From an uncultured Persicobacter sp. (GTDB lineage: Bacteria > Bacteroidota > Bacteroidia > Cytophagales > Cyclobacteriaceae): 64,000 bases of DNA. The stretch spans positions 434,001 through 498,000 of the forward strand of contig CANMKE010000001.1 of the NCBI GenBank assembly GCA_947498325.1, in the 5' to 3' direction. A model generated the notes under the pieces. That model did no database searches and was not told where the DNA came from. It was given only the letters and a program-made list of their open reading frames with translations. The position numbers were made by a program, and so were the translations under genes. Shown here piece after piece: positions 35,912-43,715 of this stretch (positions are counted from its first letter, which is position 1; each line of letters begins with the position of its first letter).

Positions 35912-37699
35912 ATGTCGCAACCTCATATTTATGATTTCGGAATTGTAGGAAACTGTGCTTTTATGGCCTCCATCAACAAACGAACCGATGTGGTTTGGAT
36001 GTGCTGGCCATCCTTTGAAAGCAGTTTTATTTTCGGAAGTTTACTGGACAAAGAAAAAGGCGGGGAGTTCTCAATTTTACCCGTCGATGAGGAATTCAGC
36101 TCACATCAATATTATCAGGAAAACACCAACATTCTCGTTACCGAAATAGAAGACTCCAATGGGAAGTACCGCGTAACGGATTTCGCCCCACGATTTCCGC
36201 AGTTCGATCGGTATTTTCGGCCTTTAATGTTAATTCGGAAAGTGGAGCCGCTCTCAGGTAACCCAAGGGTGAATGTACGTTGCAGCCCTAAAGGGGACTA
36301 TGGGAAGAAAAATCCGCAACGCGTGGTGGGCTCTAATCATATTAAATATCTTGGCATTGGCGATGAGGTACGACTGACGACCAACATTCCACTGAGTTAT
36401 GTGATTGATGATGAGGAGCCTTTCTTTCTGAATGAGACCAAATACCTTGCCCTGACCTACGGCGCACCACTCGAGGCGGCTCTTGAACGTACCGCAGATG
36501 AGTTTTTGCGTGCCACTCAGAAATATTGGAAAGATTGGGTGAAGTCCACCAGTATTGGGCATTTTCAGCAGGAGGCCGTGATTCGTTCTGCCCTCGCTCT
36601 GAAAATCCATCAGTATGAAGATACAGGGGCAATTATTGCGGCCAGTACCACCTCATTGCCCGAATCGCCAGGCAGTGGAAGAAACTGGGATTACCGTTTT
36701 TGCTGGATGCGGGATACTTTCTATACCCTTCAGGCTTTCAACCATATTGGTCACTTCGAGGAGTCGGAAAGGTACTTTAATTATATCGCCAATATTTCTT
36801 CCAAAGAGAAAGAGCGCTTTCAGCCTTTGTATAGTATTAAAGGGAAATCCAAGCTGGAGGAGAAGATTCTTGACCTCGAAGGTTACCTCGGAAATGGCCC
36901 TGTTAGGATTGGTAATCAGGCGCATGAACATATTCAGAATGATGTGTATGGGCAGGTGATGATCAGTCTTTTACCTTTGTTTGCAGATGCCCGTTTTCAC
37001 CATGAAAACCGCTTCAGTTCTCACGACATGATGTGGGATATTCTGAAAATGATCGAAAATACAATCGATGAAAAAGATGCCAGTTTATGGGAGTTCCGTG
37101 ACCGTTCGAAATATTATTGTTACACTTTCTTGTTTCAGTGGGCAGGAAGTAGCGCGGCACTGAAAATTGCCTCAAGATTTGGTGATCAGAAAATGATGAA
37201 CCTCGCCCGAGACCTTAAAAAACGTGCTTTTGAGCGTATCGAGGGGTGTTATGAAGATGAACGCGGTGTTTATACACAGGCGGCGGGATCGCCCGAGCTT
37301 GATGCGGCCAACCTGCAGTTGATCATGATGGGTTATTTGGATTCTTCCAGTATTGTAGCCAAGTCGCACTTGAAGGCGATGGAAAAGGAACTCAGAACCA
37401 AAGAAGGCTTGTTTTACCGTTACCGACATGTCGATGATTTTGGAACGCCCGAAACAACCTTCCTGATTTGCTCTTTCTGGTATGTGGAGGCCCTTGCTGT
37501 TGTGGGCAGGGTAGAGGAAGCGATTATCGAGTTTGAAAAGTTATTGAAATACACCAACCACCTTGGCTTATTGAGTGAGGATGTTGATGCAAAAACGGGC
37601 AGTCAGTGGGGGAATTTCCCACAGGCCTACAGCCATGTCGGTTTGATTAATGCCGCCTATCGTATTGCGAAAAAGTTGGATAAACCGATGTTCTTTTAA
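35912..37699 (+). CDS. Glycoside hydrolase family 15 protein (glucoamylase/trehalase-like)
   Basis: A 595-residue cytosolic enzyme. The N-terminal beta-sandwich begins YDFGIVGNCAFMASIN and has the typical WMCWPSFESS strand. The (alpha/alpha)6 catalytic domain starts near GSGRNWDYRFCWMRD and ends with TTFLICSFWYVEALA and the SEDVDAKTGSQWGNFPQAYSH region, where the general acid/base Glu residues are expected. It lacks a signal peptide, so it acts on internal glucans or trehalose. It is monocistronic, and trehalase-type activity is an alternative to glucoamylase. Confidence 0.93.
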   Translation: MSQPHIYDFGIVGNCAFMASINKRTDVVWMCWPSFESSFIFGSLLDKEKGGEFSILPVDEEFSSHQYYQENTNILVTEIEDSNGKYRVTDFAPRFPQFDRYFRPLMLIRKVEPLSGNPRVNVRCSPKGDYGKKNPQRVVGSNHIKYLGIGDEVRLTTNIPLSYVIDDEEPFFLNETKYLALTYGAPLEAALERTADEFLRATQKYWKDWVKSTSIGHFQQEAVIRSALALKIHQYEDTGAIIAASTTSLPESPGSGRNWDYRFCWMRDTFYTLQAFNHIGHFEESERYFNYIANISSKEKERFQPLYSIKGKSKLEEKILDLEGYLGNGPVRIGNQAHEHIQNDVYGQVMISLLPLFADARFHHENRFSSHDMMWDILKMIENTIDEKDASLWEFRDRSKYYCYTFLFQWAGSSAALKIASRFGDQKMMNLARDLKKRAFERIEGCYEDERGVYTQAAGSPELDAANLQLIMMGYLDSSSIVAKSHLKAMEKELRTKEGLFYRYRHVDDFGTPETTFLICSFWYVEALAVVGRVEEAIIEFEKLLKYTNHLGLLSEDVDAKTGSQWGNFPQAYSHVGLINAAYRIAKKLDKPMFF

Positions 37700-37723
37700 A
37701 AGAACAATTGCGGTGATAATGAA

Positions 37724-37758
37724 TAAAAAAGGGTTTGGTGATGTACCAAGCCCTTTTC
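37724..37758 (+). terminator. Rho-independent terminator
   Basis: GGGTTTGGT pairs with ACCAAGCCC around GATGT, flanked by A and T runs; follows the GH15 gene. Confidence 0.85.
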
Positions 37759-38061
37759 TGTTATTGGTGTTTTATATTAAGCTCATAAAGCTTGATGAAA
37801 CCAAAATTTTCAAGTTTGAAATAGGGTTGAAACAACCGACTGGAGCAAGGCCTAATTATCGCACGACTATTATTATCCATAGATCAAGAAGATTTCCACG
37901 GATTTTTTTATTGCGGAAGTTGGATGTCGCCCATCGCAAATCCGCAAAATTACTTTCTATTCTTTTTGATGAAGGAGCCCTCCAATAATAGCGTGTGTTG
38001 TTTACGGGTTGTAGCGCGATTGTTCGAGTTTCAGTGATTCAGCAACCTCCGTAGAAAAACC
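37759..38061. other. Gene-free intergenic stretch
   Basis: About 300 bases between the GH15 terminator and the convergent YdcF gene. No supported gene or RNA is seen. A 112-codon frame that runs through it has no start signal or family resemblance. Confidence 0.55.
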
Positions 38062-38838
38062 TTATACATACCCCTTCACCTTATAAGCCACAAAGCCAAT
38101 CCATTCTTTGATGATCATATTCCATTGGGTCAGGGTTTCGGCATTGGGCAATACATATTCTTGCACCATAAAATCTCGGTCTGAAGTCAAATAATGAACG
38201 CTGAAGGGTACAGTGTTGATATTTTGTTTTTTGAAACAGGCGACCGAGCGACGCATATGGAAGGCTGAAGTAATTAACAAGTAATCTTTGTGCTTGAAGG
38301 AGGCGTGCTGATCGATGATTTTTTTGGTCAAAAGCGCGTTCTCGAAAGTGTTTCTTGACTGATCCTCCAATAGTATGGCGGAACGGGGAATGTTGCAGTC
38401 CAAAAGAAATTGCAGACTTTGGGCAGCTTCACTTGGCTCCCCTTCGATTTTTTGGAGATGCCCATTACCACCCGTGAAAATAATGTGGTCAATCACACCC
38501 ATCCGATACAATTGTACCGCCTGCGTGATCCTGTCGGCGGCCTGATTAAAGGAGGTCAGTCTGTAGGGTTGTCTCCCCGTCAGTGTGGCGCCACCAAGAA
38601 CGATGGCTGTTTTGGGAGCAGTGGACTTTAATTCTTCGAGCGACGGGCGTGCTATTTGCCATTTCAGATTGATGAAATCAAACAGGGGCTGATTCCCAAA
38701 AATGAATAGCAGCAAAAGGGAAAAAATCAACGCCTTTTTTCGCCACTTTGGGAGGCAAACCGAAAACAGGAGCAGGACGAAGATCCATGAAATAGGCTGG
38801 ATGCCGTAAACGAGGATTTTGGAGAGCAAAAAGAACAT
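38062..38838 (-). CDS. YdcF/ElyC-family (DUF218) membrane protein
   Basis: A 258-residue protein with two N-terminal helices (about 3-25 and 30-50) and a DUF218 domain: TAIVLGGATLTGR, DHIIFTGGNGHLQ, SEAAQSLQFLLDC, ILLEDQSRNTFENALLTK and LITSAFHMRRSVACFKK. This resembles E. coli ElyC/SanA relatives involved in envelope integrity. It shares a bidirectional terminator with the DUF3078 gene upstream on the same strand. Confidence 0.92.
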   Translation of the reverse strand: MFFLLSKILVYGIQPISWIFVLLLFSVCLPKWRKKALIFSLLLLFIFGNQPLFDFINLKWQIARPSLEELKSTAPKTAIVLGGATLTGRQPYRLTSFNQAADRITQAVQLYRMGVIDHIIFTGGNGHLQKIEGEPSEAAQSLQFLLDCNIPRSAILLEDQSRNTFENALLTKKIIDQHASFKHKDYLLITSAFHMRRSVACFKKQNINTVPFSVHYLTSDRDFMVQEYVLPNAETLTQWNMIIKEWIGFVAYKVKGYV

Positions 38839-38879
38839 AAAAAAACCACTAATTGAAGTTTAAAATTAGTGGTTTTTCT
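38839..38879. terminator. Hairpin terminator between DUF3078 and ydcF-like genes
   Basis: AAAAACCACTAATT pairs with AATTAGTGGTTTTT. On the minus strand it follows the DUF3078 gene and precedes the YdcF-like gene. Confidence 0.9.
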
Positions 38880-38894
38880 GAAGATCAGGAAGGC

Positions 38895-39797
38895 TTATTG
38901 GTGGTTTTTAAATTTGTACACCAAGCCAATGGCCATCACGTGTTTGTATTGCAGGCGTGGCCCCATGTCGTTGATTTTGATATCGTCATCATAAATGGTT
39001 TGCACCGAAATGTTGGCAGAAAGCCAGTCGTTTACTTTCAGGTCGAGTAAAGCATCCAGGTTTACATCAATATTTTGAGGATTCTCGCGGTAATTGGAGA
39101 AGAAGTTACCATTTAATTGAAAGGTGACATTTTTAGCCACATCTTTTTTGAACTGGAACCTGACGTTTGCCCCCACTTCAAAACGGTAATTATCGCCTTT
39201 CTGAACACCAAACGCCCCTTGGTTAGATAATTCATCATCCATTACAAAGGTGGTTTTCGTGGCGATTGGCCCAAGGTACAGACTGAATAAATCTTTAATG
39301 ATATAGGTAGTACCCGCAGAAAATTCCAGGTAACCAGGTGCCATAAATGTCGAGATTCGTTTGGTAGGGTCATCGCCCTTCAAGTCGAAACCATCGGCAA
39401 ATTGCGTTCTGAAGTTCAGCAATCCAGTATAGTACCATCGGCTGTCCTTGATCTGGCGGCTGAAACTCGAAAGCAGGTCTATGCGGTCTTCGGTTTTTTC
39501 CTGACCAGAACTCCCTTTGCGGATCAGTCCGTAACCAACATCCAGCTTGTTTCCCCAAATAATTTTTTCATGGGAATAATTCGCATACACATTGGCGAAG
39601 GCATTACCTGCGATGGAATTGTCGCCACCAGCCGCCCAGTTGCTTAAAGTCACCTGAGACATATTAATGCCTGTCGTGCCACCGACTTTCCATTCTTTTT
39701 GAGGCCTTTGTACCTCTTTTTTTGCATTTGCTGTTGTATTTTGAGCATATACAGATGAAGTGCTGAGGAGTGCAGCAAGGAGTAGTATTTTTTTCAT
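38895..39797 (-). CDS. DUF3078 outer-membrane beta-barrel-like protein
   Basis: A 300-residue exported protein: signal peptide 1-18 (LLLAALLSTSSVYAQ), then GGTTGINMSQVTLSNWAAGGDNS, the family's opening, and repeated aromatic-ended beta strands to a C-terminal LVYKFKN strand. It fits the DUF3078 family of Bacteroidota, presumed outer-membrane barrel proteins. Function unknown. It diverges from the nuo cluster. Confidence 0.92.
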   Translation of the reverse strand: MKKILLLAALLSTSSVYAQNTTANAKKEVQRPQKEWKVGGTTGINMSQVTLSNWAAGGDNSIAGNAFANVYANYSHEKIIWGNKLDVGYGLIRKGSSGQEKTEDRIDLLSSFSRQIKDSRWYYTGLLNFRTQFADGFDLKGDDPTKRISTFMAPGYLEFSAGTTYIIKDLFSLYLGPIATKTTFVMDDELSNQGAFGVQKGDNYRFEVGANVRFQFKKDVAKNVTFQLNGNFFSNYRENPQNIDVNLDALLDLKVNDWLSANISVQTIYDDDIKINDMGPRLQYKHVMAIGLVYKFKNHQ

Positions 39798-39890
39798 AAG
39801 TAGGTTATATAATTAAATTTTATATCGAATTTGTGCTGTGTAAGTTTGTGTAAAATTTATGTAATTTTAATTTTCGGTGTTATAAAAATA

Positions 39891-39898
39891 TAAATTTG
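39891..39898 (+). promoter_or_regulatory. Possible -7 element upstream of nuoI
   Basis: TAAATTTG matches TAnnTTTG, but no TTG stands at the proper distance upstream. It would leave a leader of about 120 nt before nuoI. Confidence 0.3.
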
Positions 39899-40026
39899 CG
39901 CATTCGCAATAGATTTTAGGTATCTTAAATTCTTAATACTGACACTGAGCAGTTGGACAGATTGCGTTTTGTGCCGAGATCTTGTAGCTTTGGAGGCTGG
40001 AGACGCAATATTCTCAAAAAATACCC

Positions 40027-41805
40027 ATGAGTAAAAATTTTAAGAATAAATATTGGACGAATATAAAGGATGCCTATAAAACCTTAAAGGAAGGAATGGG
40101 GCTGACATTGACCCATTTTGTGAAGGCGACCAAGTCTCATGATAACCGTGGAATCGATGAACAGGGGTATTTTGACCAGAACGAAGGGCTTGTAACTTTA
40201 CAATATCCGCATCAAAAACTGGAGGTTCCTATCAATGGGCGATATAAGCTTGATTTGGAGCAGGAGGACTGTATTGTTTGCGATAAGTGCGCTAAGGTGT
40301 GTCCTGTGGATTGTATAGATATCGTTCCTGTACGCTCTGCGGAGGAACTTGGCAAAACGTCTGATGGATCTTCTATCAGGATGCATTTGGCAAAGTTCGA
40401 TATCGATATGGCCAAATGTATGTTCTGCGGCCTTTGTACTTATGTTTGTCCTACCGAATGTCTGACCATGACGTCGGAATATGACTATTCTACTTTTGAT
40501 TTTGCAGAGCATAATGTGCCTTTTGCAACCATGACGCCTTTGGAGATTCTTGAGGCAGAGGCTAAATGGAAAAAGGTGCAGGAGGAAAAGCAGGCAGCCA
40601 AAGCAGCGAAACCTTCGCCTGCAGCCAAGGCGGTTATCAAGCCTAAAGCCGTGGGAGCGCCAAAGGTGAGTATCCCAAAACCAGCGGCTAAGGCAGTAAT
40701 TAAACCGAAGGTGCCTTCAGCAGCAACCGCCAAAAAAGTTGTGAAACCGCAGATTCCAGCGATGAAAAAGGCCGATGAACAAACGTCAGAAAATACAAAT
40801 GTGGCTAAAAAGCCTGTGCTCAAGCCAAAAATCGGTGGTGCAGGTTCAGCAACTGAAACTACAACGAGCGGTAGCAATGTAGTGAAGAAAGCAGTAGCCA
40901 AGCCAAAAATTCCAACGGCTGGTTTAGGAACGAATGTGGCTAAAAAGCCCGTGCTCAAGCCAAAAATCGGAGGATCGGGTTCGGCAGCTGAAACTACATC
41001 GAGTGGCAGCAATGTCGCGAAGAAAGCAGTGGCCAAGCCAAAAATTCCAACGGCAGGTTCAGGAACGAATGTAGCTAAAAAGCCCGTTCTTAAGCCAAAA
41101 ATCGGTGGTGCAGGTTCAGCAACTGAAACTACAACGAGCGGCAGCAATGTCGCGAAGAAAGCAGTAGCCAAGCCAAAAATCCCAACGGCCGGTTCAGGAA
41201 CAAATGTAGCAAAAAAGCCCGTTCTTAAGCCAAAAATTGGTGGTGCGGGTTCAGCAGCTGAAACAACAACGAGCGGCAGCAATGTCGCGAAGAAAGCAGT
41301 AGCCAAGCCAAAAATCCCAACGGCCGGTTCAGGAACAAATGTAGCAAAAAAGCCCGTTATTAAGCCAAAAATCGGTGGGACGAGTTCGGCAGCTGAAACG
41401 ACAACGAGTGGCAGCAATGTCGTGAAGAAAGCAGTAGCCAAGCCAAAAATTCCAACGGCCGGTTCAGGAACGAATGTGGCCAAAAAGCCCGTGCTCAAGC
41501 CAAAAATCGGTGGAGCGGGTTCGGCAGGTGAAACGACAACGAGTGGCAGCAATGTCGCGAAGAAAGCAGTGGCCAAGCCAAAAATTCCAACGGCAAGTTC
41601 AGGAACGAATGTAGCTAAAAAGCCTGTGGTTAAGCCAAAAATCGGCGGAACGGGTTCAGCCGCTGAAACTACAACGAGCGGCAGCAATGTCGCGAAGAAA
41701 GCAGTGGCCAAGCCAAAAATTCCAACGGCAGGTTCAGGAACGAATGTAGCCAAAAAGCCCATGCTTAAGCCAAAAATACCTAATACTAAACCGAAAGAGG
41801 ATTAA
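40027..41805 (+). CDS. nuoI: NADH-quinone oxidoreductase subunit I with long repetitive C-terminal tail
   Basis: A 592-residue protein, three times the usual NuoI length. Residues 1-180 are a normal complex I subunit carrying two [4Fe-4S] motifs: C82-x2-C85-x2-C88-x3-CP and C131-x2-C134-x2-C137-x3-CP. Residues about 190-257 are a Lys/Ala/Pro-rich lead-in (repeated AVIKPK). Residues 258-572 are seven near-perfect 45-residue repeats with NVAKKP-LKPKIGG and NVAKKAVAKPKIPT halves, then a partial eighth. The tail has no cysteines and is strongly basic. It is the first gene of nuoI-J-H-K-L; the other subunits are not here. The tail's role is unknown. Confidence 0.93.
   Translation: MSKNFKNKYWTNIKDAYKTLKEGMGLTLTHFVKATKSHDNRGIDEQGYFDQNEGLVTLQYPHQKLEVPINGRYKLDLEQEDCIVCDKCAKVCPVDCIDIVPVRSAEELGKTSDGSSIRMHLAKFDIDMAKCMFCGLCTYVCPTECLTMTSEYDYSTFDFAEHNVPFATMTPLEILEAEAKWKKVQEEKQAAKAAKPSPAAKAVIKPKAVGAPKVSIPKPAAKAVIKPKVPSAATAKKVVKPQIPAMKKADEQTSENTNVAKKPVLKPKIGGAGSATETTTSGSNVVKKAVAKPKIPTAGLGTNVAKKPVLKPKIGGSGSAAETTSSGSNVAKKAVAKPKIPTAGSGTNVAKKPVLKPKIGGAGSATETTTSGSNVAKKAVAKPKIPTAGSGTNVAKKPVLKPKIGGAGSAAETTTSGSNVAKKAVAKPKIPTAGSGTNVAKKPVIKPKIGGTSSAAETTTSGSNVVKKAVAKPKIPTAGSGTNVAKKPVLKPKIGGAGSAGETTTSGSNVAKKAVAKPKIPTASSGTNVAKKPVVKPKIGGTGSAAETTTSGSNVAKKAVAKPKIPTAGSGTNVAKKPMLKPKIPNTKPKED
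40798..41799 (+). repeat. Seven 135-bp in-frame tandem repeats plus a partial one (in nuoI)
   Basis: Units start at 40798, 40933, 41068, 41203, 41338, 41473 and 41608, with a partial unit from 41743. Each 135-bp unit encodes 45 residues. Many differences between units are synonymous or conservative (GGAGSA, GGTGSA, GGSGSA). Each unit is itself a loose dimer of NVAKKP and NVAKKA halves. Unit length variation between strains is expected. Confidence 0.95.
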
Positions 41806-41810
41806 ATTTA

Positions 41811-42326
41811 ATGAACCAATATTTGATATATGAAATCCTGTTTTATGGATTTATGGGGCTGACATTATTGTCGGCCATCACCATTATTTTTACCAAAAAT
41901 GTACTTTACGCAGCCTTTTCGCTGTTGGTGTCCCTTTTTGGTGTTGCCGCGCTGTTTGTTTTGATGGGGGCTGATTTTTTGGGAATTGCACAAATCATGA
42001 TCTATATCGGGGGCATATTGGTGCTGATGATTTTTGGGGTGATGCTGACCAACAGACTCAATGGAAAACCCATCATTACGGCCAATAAAAACGTGCTGGT
42101 CAGCCTGATTTTAGGCATGGTGACTTTTGGGTTTCTTGGCTTGGTGTTTTCTCAGTTTGAATGGGCAAAACGTCCCTGGATGCAGGCCGATGCCGTTGCC
42201 GATGGCAGTATTCGTGCATTGGGTATCGCCACCATGACCAACTTTATTTTACCTTTCGAATTGGTGGCAGTCATGCTTTTGGTTGCATTAATCGCAGGGA
42301 CATATTTAGCAAAACGAGCAAGATGA
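41811..42326 (+). CDS. nuoJ: NADH-quinone oxidoreductase subunit J
   Basis: A 171-residue integral membrane subunit of complex I with five helices: residues 7-27, 29-49, 55-77 (GIAQIMIYIGGILVLMIFGVML, the conserved quinone-module helix), 92-112 and 142-163. It starts 5 bp after nuoI and its stop overlaps the nuoH start (ATGA), typical of translational coupling. Confidence 0.95.
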   Translation: MNQYLIYEILFYGFMGLTLLSAITIIFTKNVLYAAFSLLVSLFGVAALFVLMGADFLGIAQIMIYIGGILVLMIFGVMLTNRLNGKPIITANKNVLVSLILGMVTFGFLGLVFSQFEWAKRPWMQADAVADGSIRALGIATMTNFILPFELVAVMLLVALIAGTYLAKRAR

Positions 42327-43423
42327 CCATCACAACCTTTCTATTTTACCTTCCGCTGTTGCTTACTTTTGCCGTAGCGGGAATTTATGCCGAGCGGAAA
42401 ATTGCAGGATTTATTCAGGATCGCCTGGGCCCAATGGATACGGGTAAGTTTGGCCTTTTGCAGACCATCGCCGATGTACTGAAACTCTTGATGAAAGAGG
42501 ATATTTCCCATGACCGTGTTGATAAAAAGCTATTCCCCATTGCGCCAATTATTGTGTTTTCTGCAATATTGAGTGGGTTTGCCGTCTTGCCTTTAACCTC
42601 TGACTGGACTGGCGCAGGTTTGCAGGTCGGTTTGTTTTACCTACTGACCATTATCACTTTTGATGTTGTCGGTATTCTGATGGCGGGATGGGCCGCAAAT
42701 AATAAATATGCCCTTTTTGGTGCTGAGCGATCTGTAGCGCAGCTGATCAGTTACGAGGTGCCTATGGGGATGTGTGTGCTGGCAGTCGTTTGTATTTGTC
42801 AGACCCTCGATTTGCAGGCAATATCCTTTCAGCAGGGAATTTTTGCCGTGGCCCACGGGCAGGAGGTCAGCTATTTGTTTGGCATTAAAGCCACGGGCAT
42901 TGAAGTTTCCAGCATTGGTGGTATTCTAAGCTGGAATATTGTCAGGGCGCCGATTCTTATTCCTGTGGCCGTGATTTTCTTCATCGCTTCGCTGGCAGAG
43001 GCCAACCGTGCGCCCTTCGACCTTGCTGAAGCGGAAAGTGAACTGATCGCTGGTTACAATGTGGAATACTCGGGTTTTAAATTTGCCATGCTGATGCTTG
43101 GGGAGTACGGCATGATGTTGCTGATGTCTATTCTGATGGCTGTATTGTTTTTTGGCAGCTGGAATACTCCATTTCCCAATATCGGATCCTGGCCTCTTGC
43201 CGAATGGACAAGCGGTCAGCCTGGTAGTGTGAGTGGACACCTTTGGGGTGGTTTTTGGTTGCTGTCGAAAGCCTTTGTGGTGATATTTTTCCAAATGGTG
43301 GTGCGCTGGACCTATCCTCGTTTGCGGGTGGATCAGCTGATGAGTTTCGCCTGGAAATACCTGACGCCCGCAACATTAATTTTGGTGGTTCTGTCCGTCT
43401 TTTGGCGGATGTTAATGATATAA
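42323..43423 (+). CDS. nuoH: NADH-quinone oxidoreductase subunit H
   Basis: A 366-residue membrane subunit forming the quinone-binding entry of complex I. The start at 42323 (MTITTFLFYLPLLL) overlaps the nuoJ stop; a longer frame from 42161 lies inside nuoJ. Motifs: AERKIAGFIQDRLGP, LQTIADVLKLLMKEDI, SYEVPMG, and EANRAPFDLAEAESELIAGYNVEYSG. About eight helices. In most bacteria nuoH precedes nuoI; here it follows nuoJ. Confidence 0.96.
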   Translation: MTITTFLFYLPLLLTFAVAGIYAERKIAGFIQDRLGPMDTGKFGLLQTIADVLKLLMKEDISHDRVDKKLFPIAPIIVFSAILSGFAVLPLTSDWTGAGLQVGLFYLLTIITFDVVGILMAGWAANNKYALFGAERSVAQLISYEVPMGMCVLAVVCICQTLDLQAISFQQGIFAVAHGQEVSYLFGIKATGIEVSSIGGILSWNIVRAPILIPVAVIFFIASLAEANRAPFDLAEAESELIAGYNVEYSGFKFAMLMLGEYGMMLLMSILMAVLFFGSWNTPFPNIGSWPLAEWTSGQPGSVSGHLWGGFWLLSKAFVVIFFQMVVRWTYPRLRVDQLMSFAWKYLTPATLILVVLSVFWRMLMI

Positions 43424-43427
43424 TGAA

Positions 43428-43715
43428 ATGATTCCATTAGCGCATATATTAATATTTTCGGCCCTGTTGTTTTCTCTTGGGATCATGATTGTCCTGATGA
43501 AGAAAAATGCCATTGTTATCCTGATGGGGATTGAGCTGATTCTTAATGCCGCCAATATCAATCTGGTGGCTTTTTCGCATTACGATCCCACTTTTTCGGG
43601 GCAAATGTTTACCATGTTTGTAATGGTGGTTGCGGTATCAGAAATTGCCATTGCACTCGCCATTGTTTTTAAGCTTTATCATCATTTGCGTTCCATCGAC
43701 CTTGACTTAAACTAA
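43428..43715 (+). CDS. nuoK: NADH-quinone oxidoreductase subunit K
   Basis: A 95-residue MrpC-like membrane subunit with three helices and the conserved GIELILNAANINLVAF segment (Glu in helix 2 needed for proton transfer) and a second Glu in VAVSEIAIALAIV. Four bases after nuoH, and immediately followed by nuoL. Confidence 0.96.
   Translation: MIPLAHILIFSALLFSLGIMIVLMKKNAIVILMGIELILNAANINLVAFSHYDPTFSGQMFTMFVMVVAVSEIAIALAIVFKLYHHLRSIDLDLN

Noticed and set aside
37650-37988. 112-codon plus-strand frame overlapping the GH15 end
   Set aside because: Starts inside the GH15 gene, runs through a terminator and matches nothing.
38005-38035. GTTCGAG sequence recalling a tRNA T-loop
   Set aside because: No matching acceptor or anticodon stems could be drawn around it.
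40485-41762. Long open frame of 425 codons on the minus strand
   Set aside because: It is antisense to the nuoI repeats; repetitive codons keep that strand open by chance, and the protein would be a repeated hydrophobic pattern with no start signal.
40798-41799. Regularly spaced repeats resembling a CRISPR array
   Set aside because: Repeats are 135 bp, contiguous, in frame with nuoI and without unique spacers.
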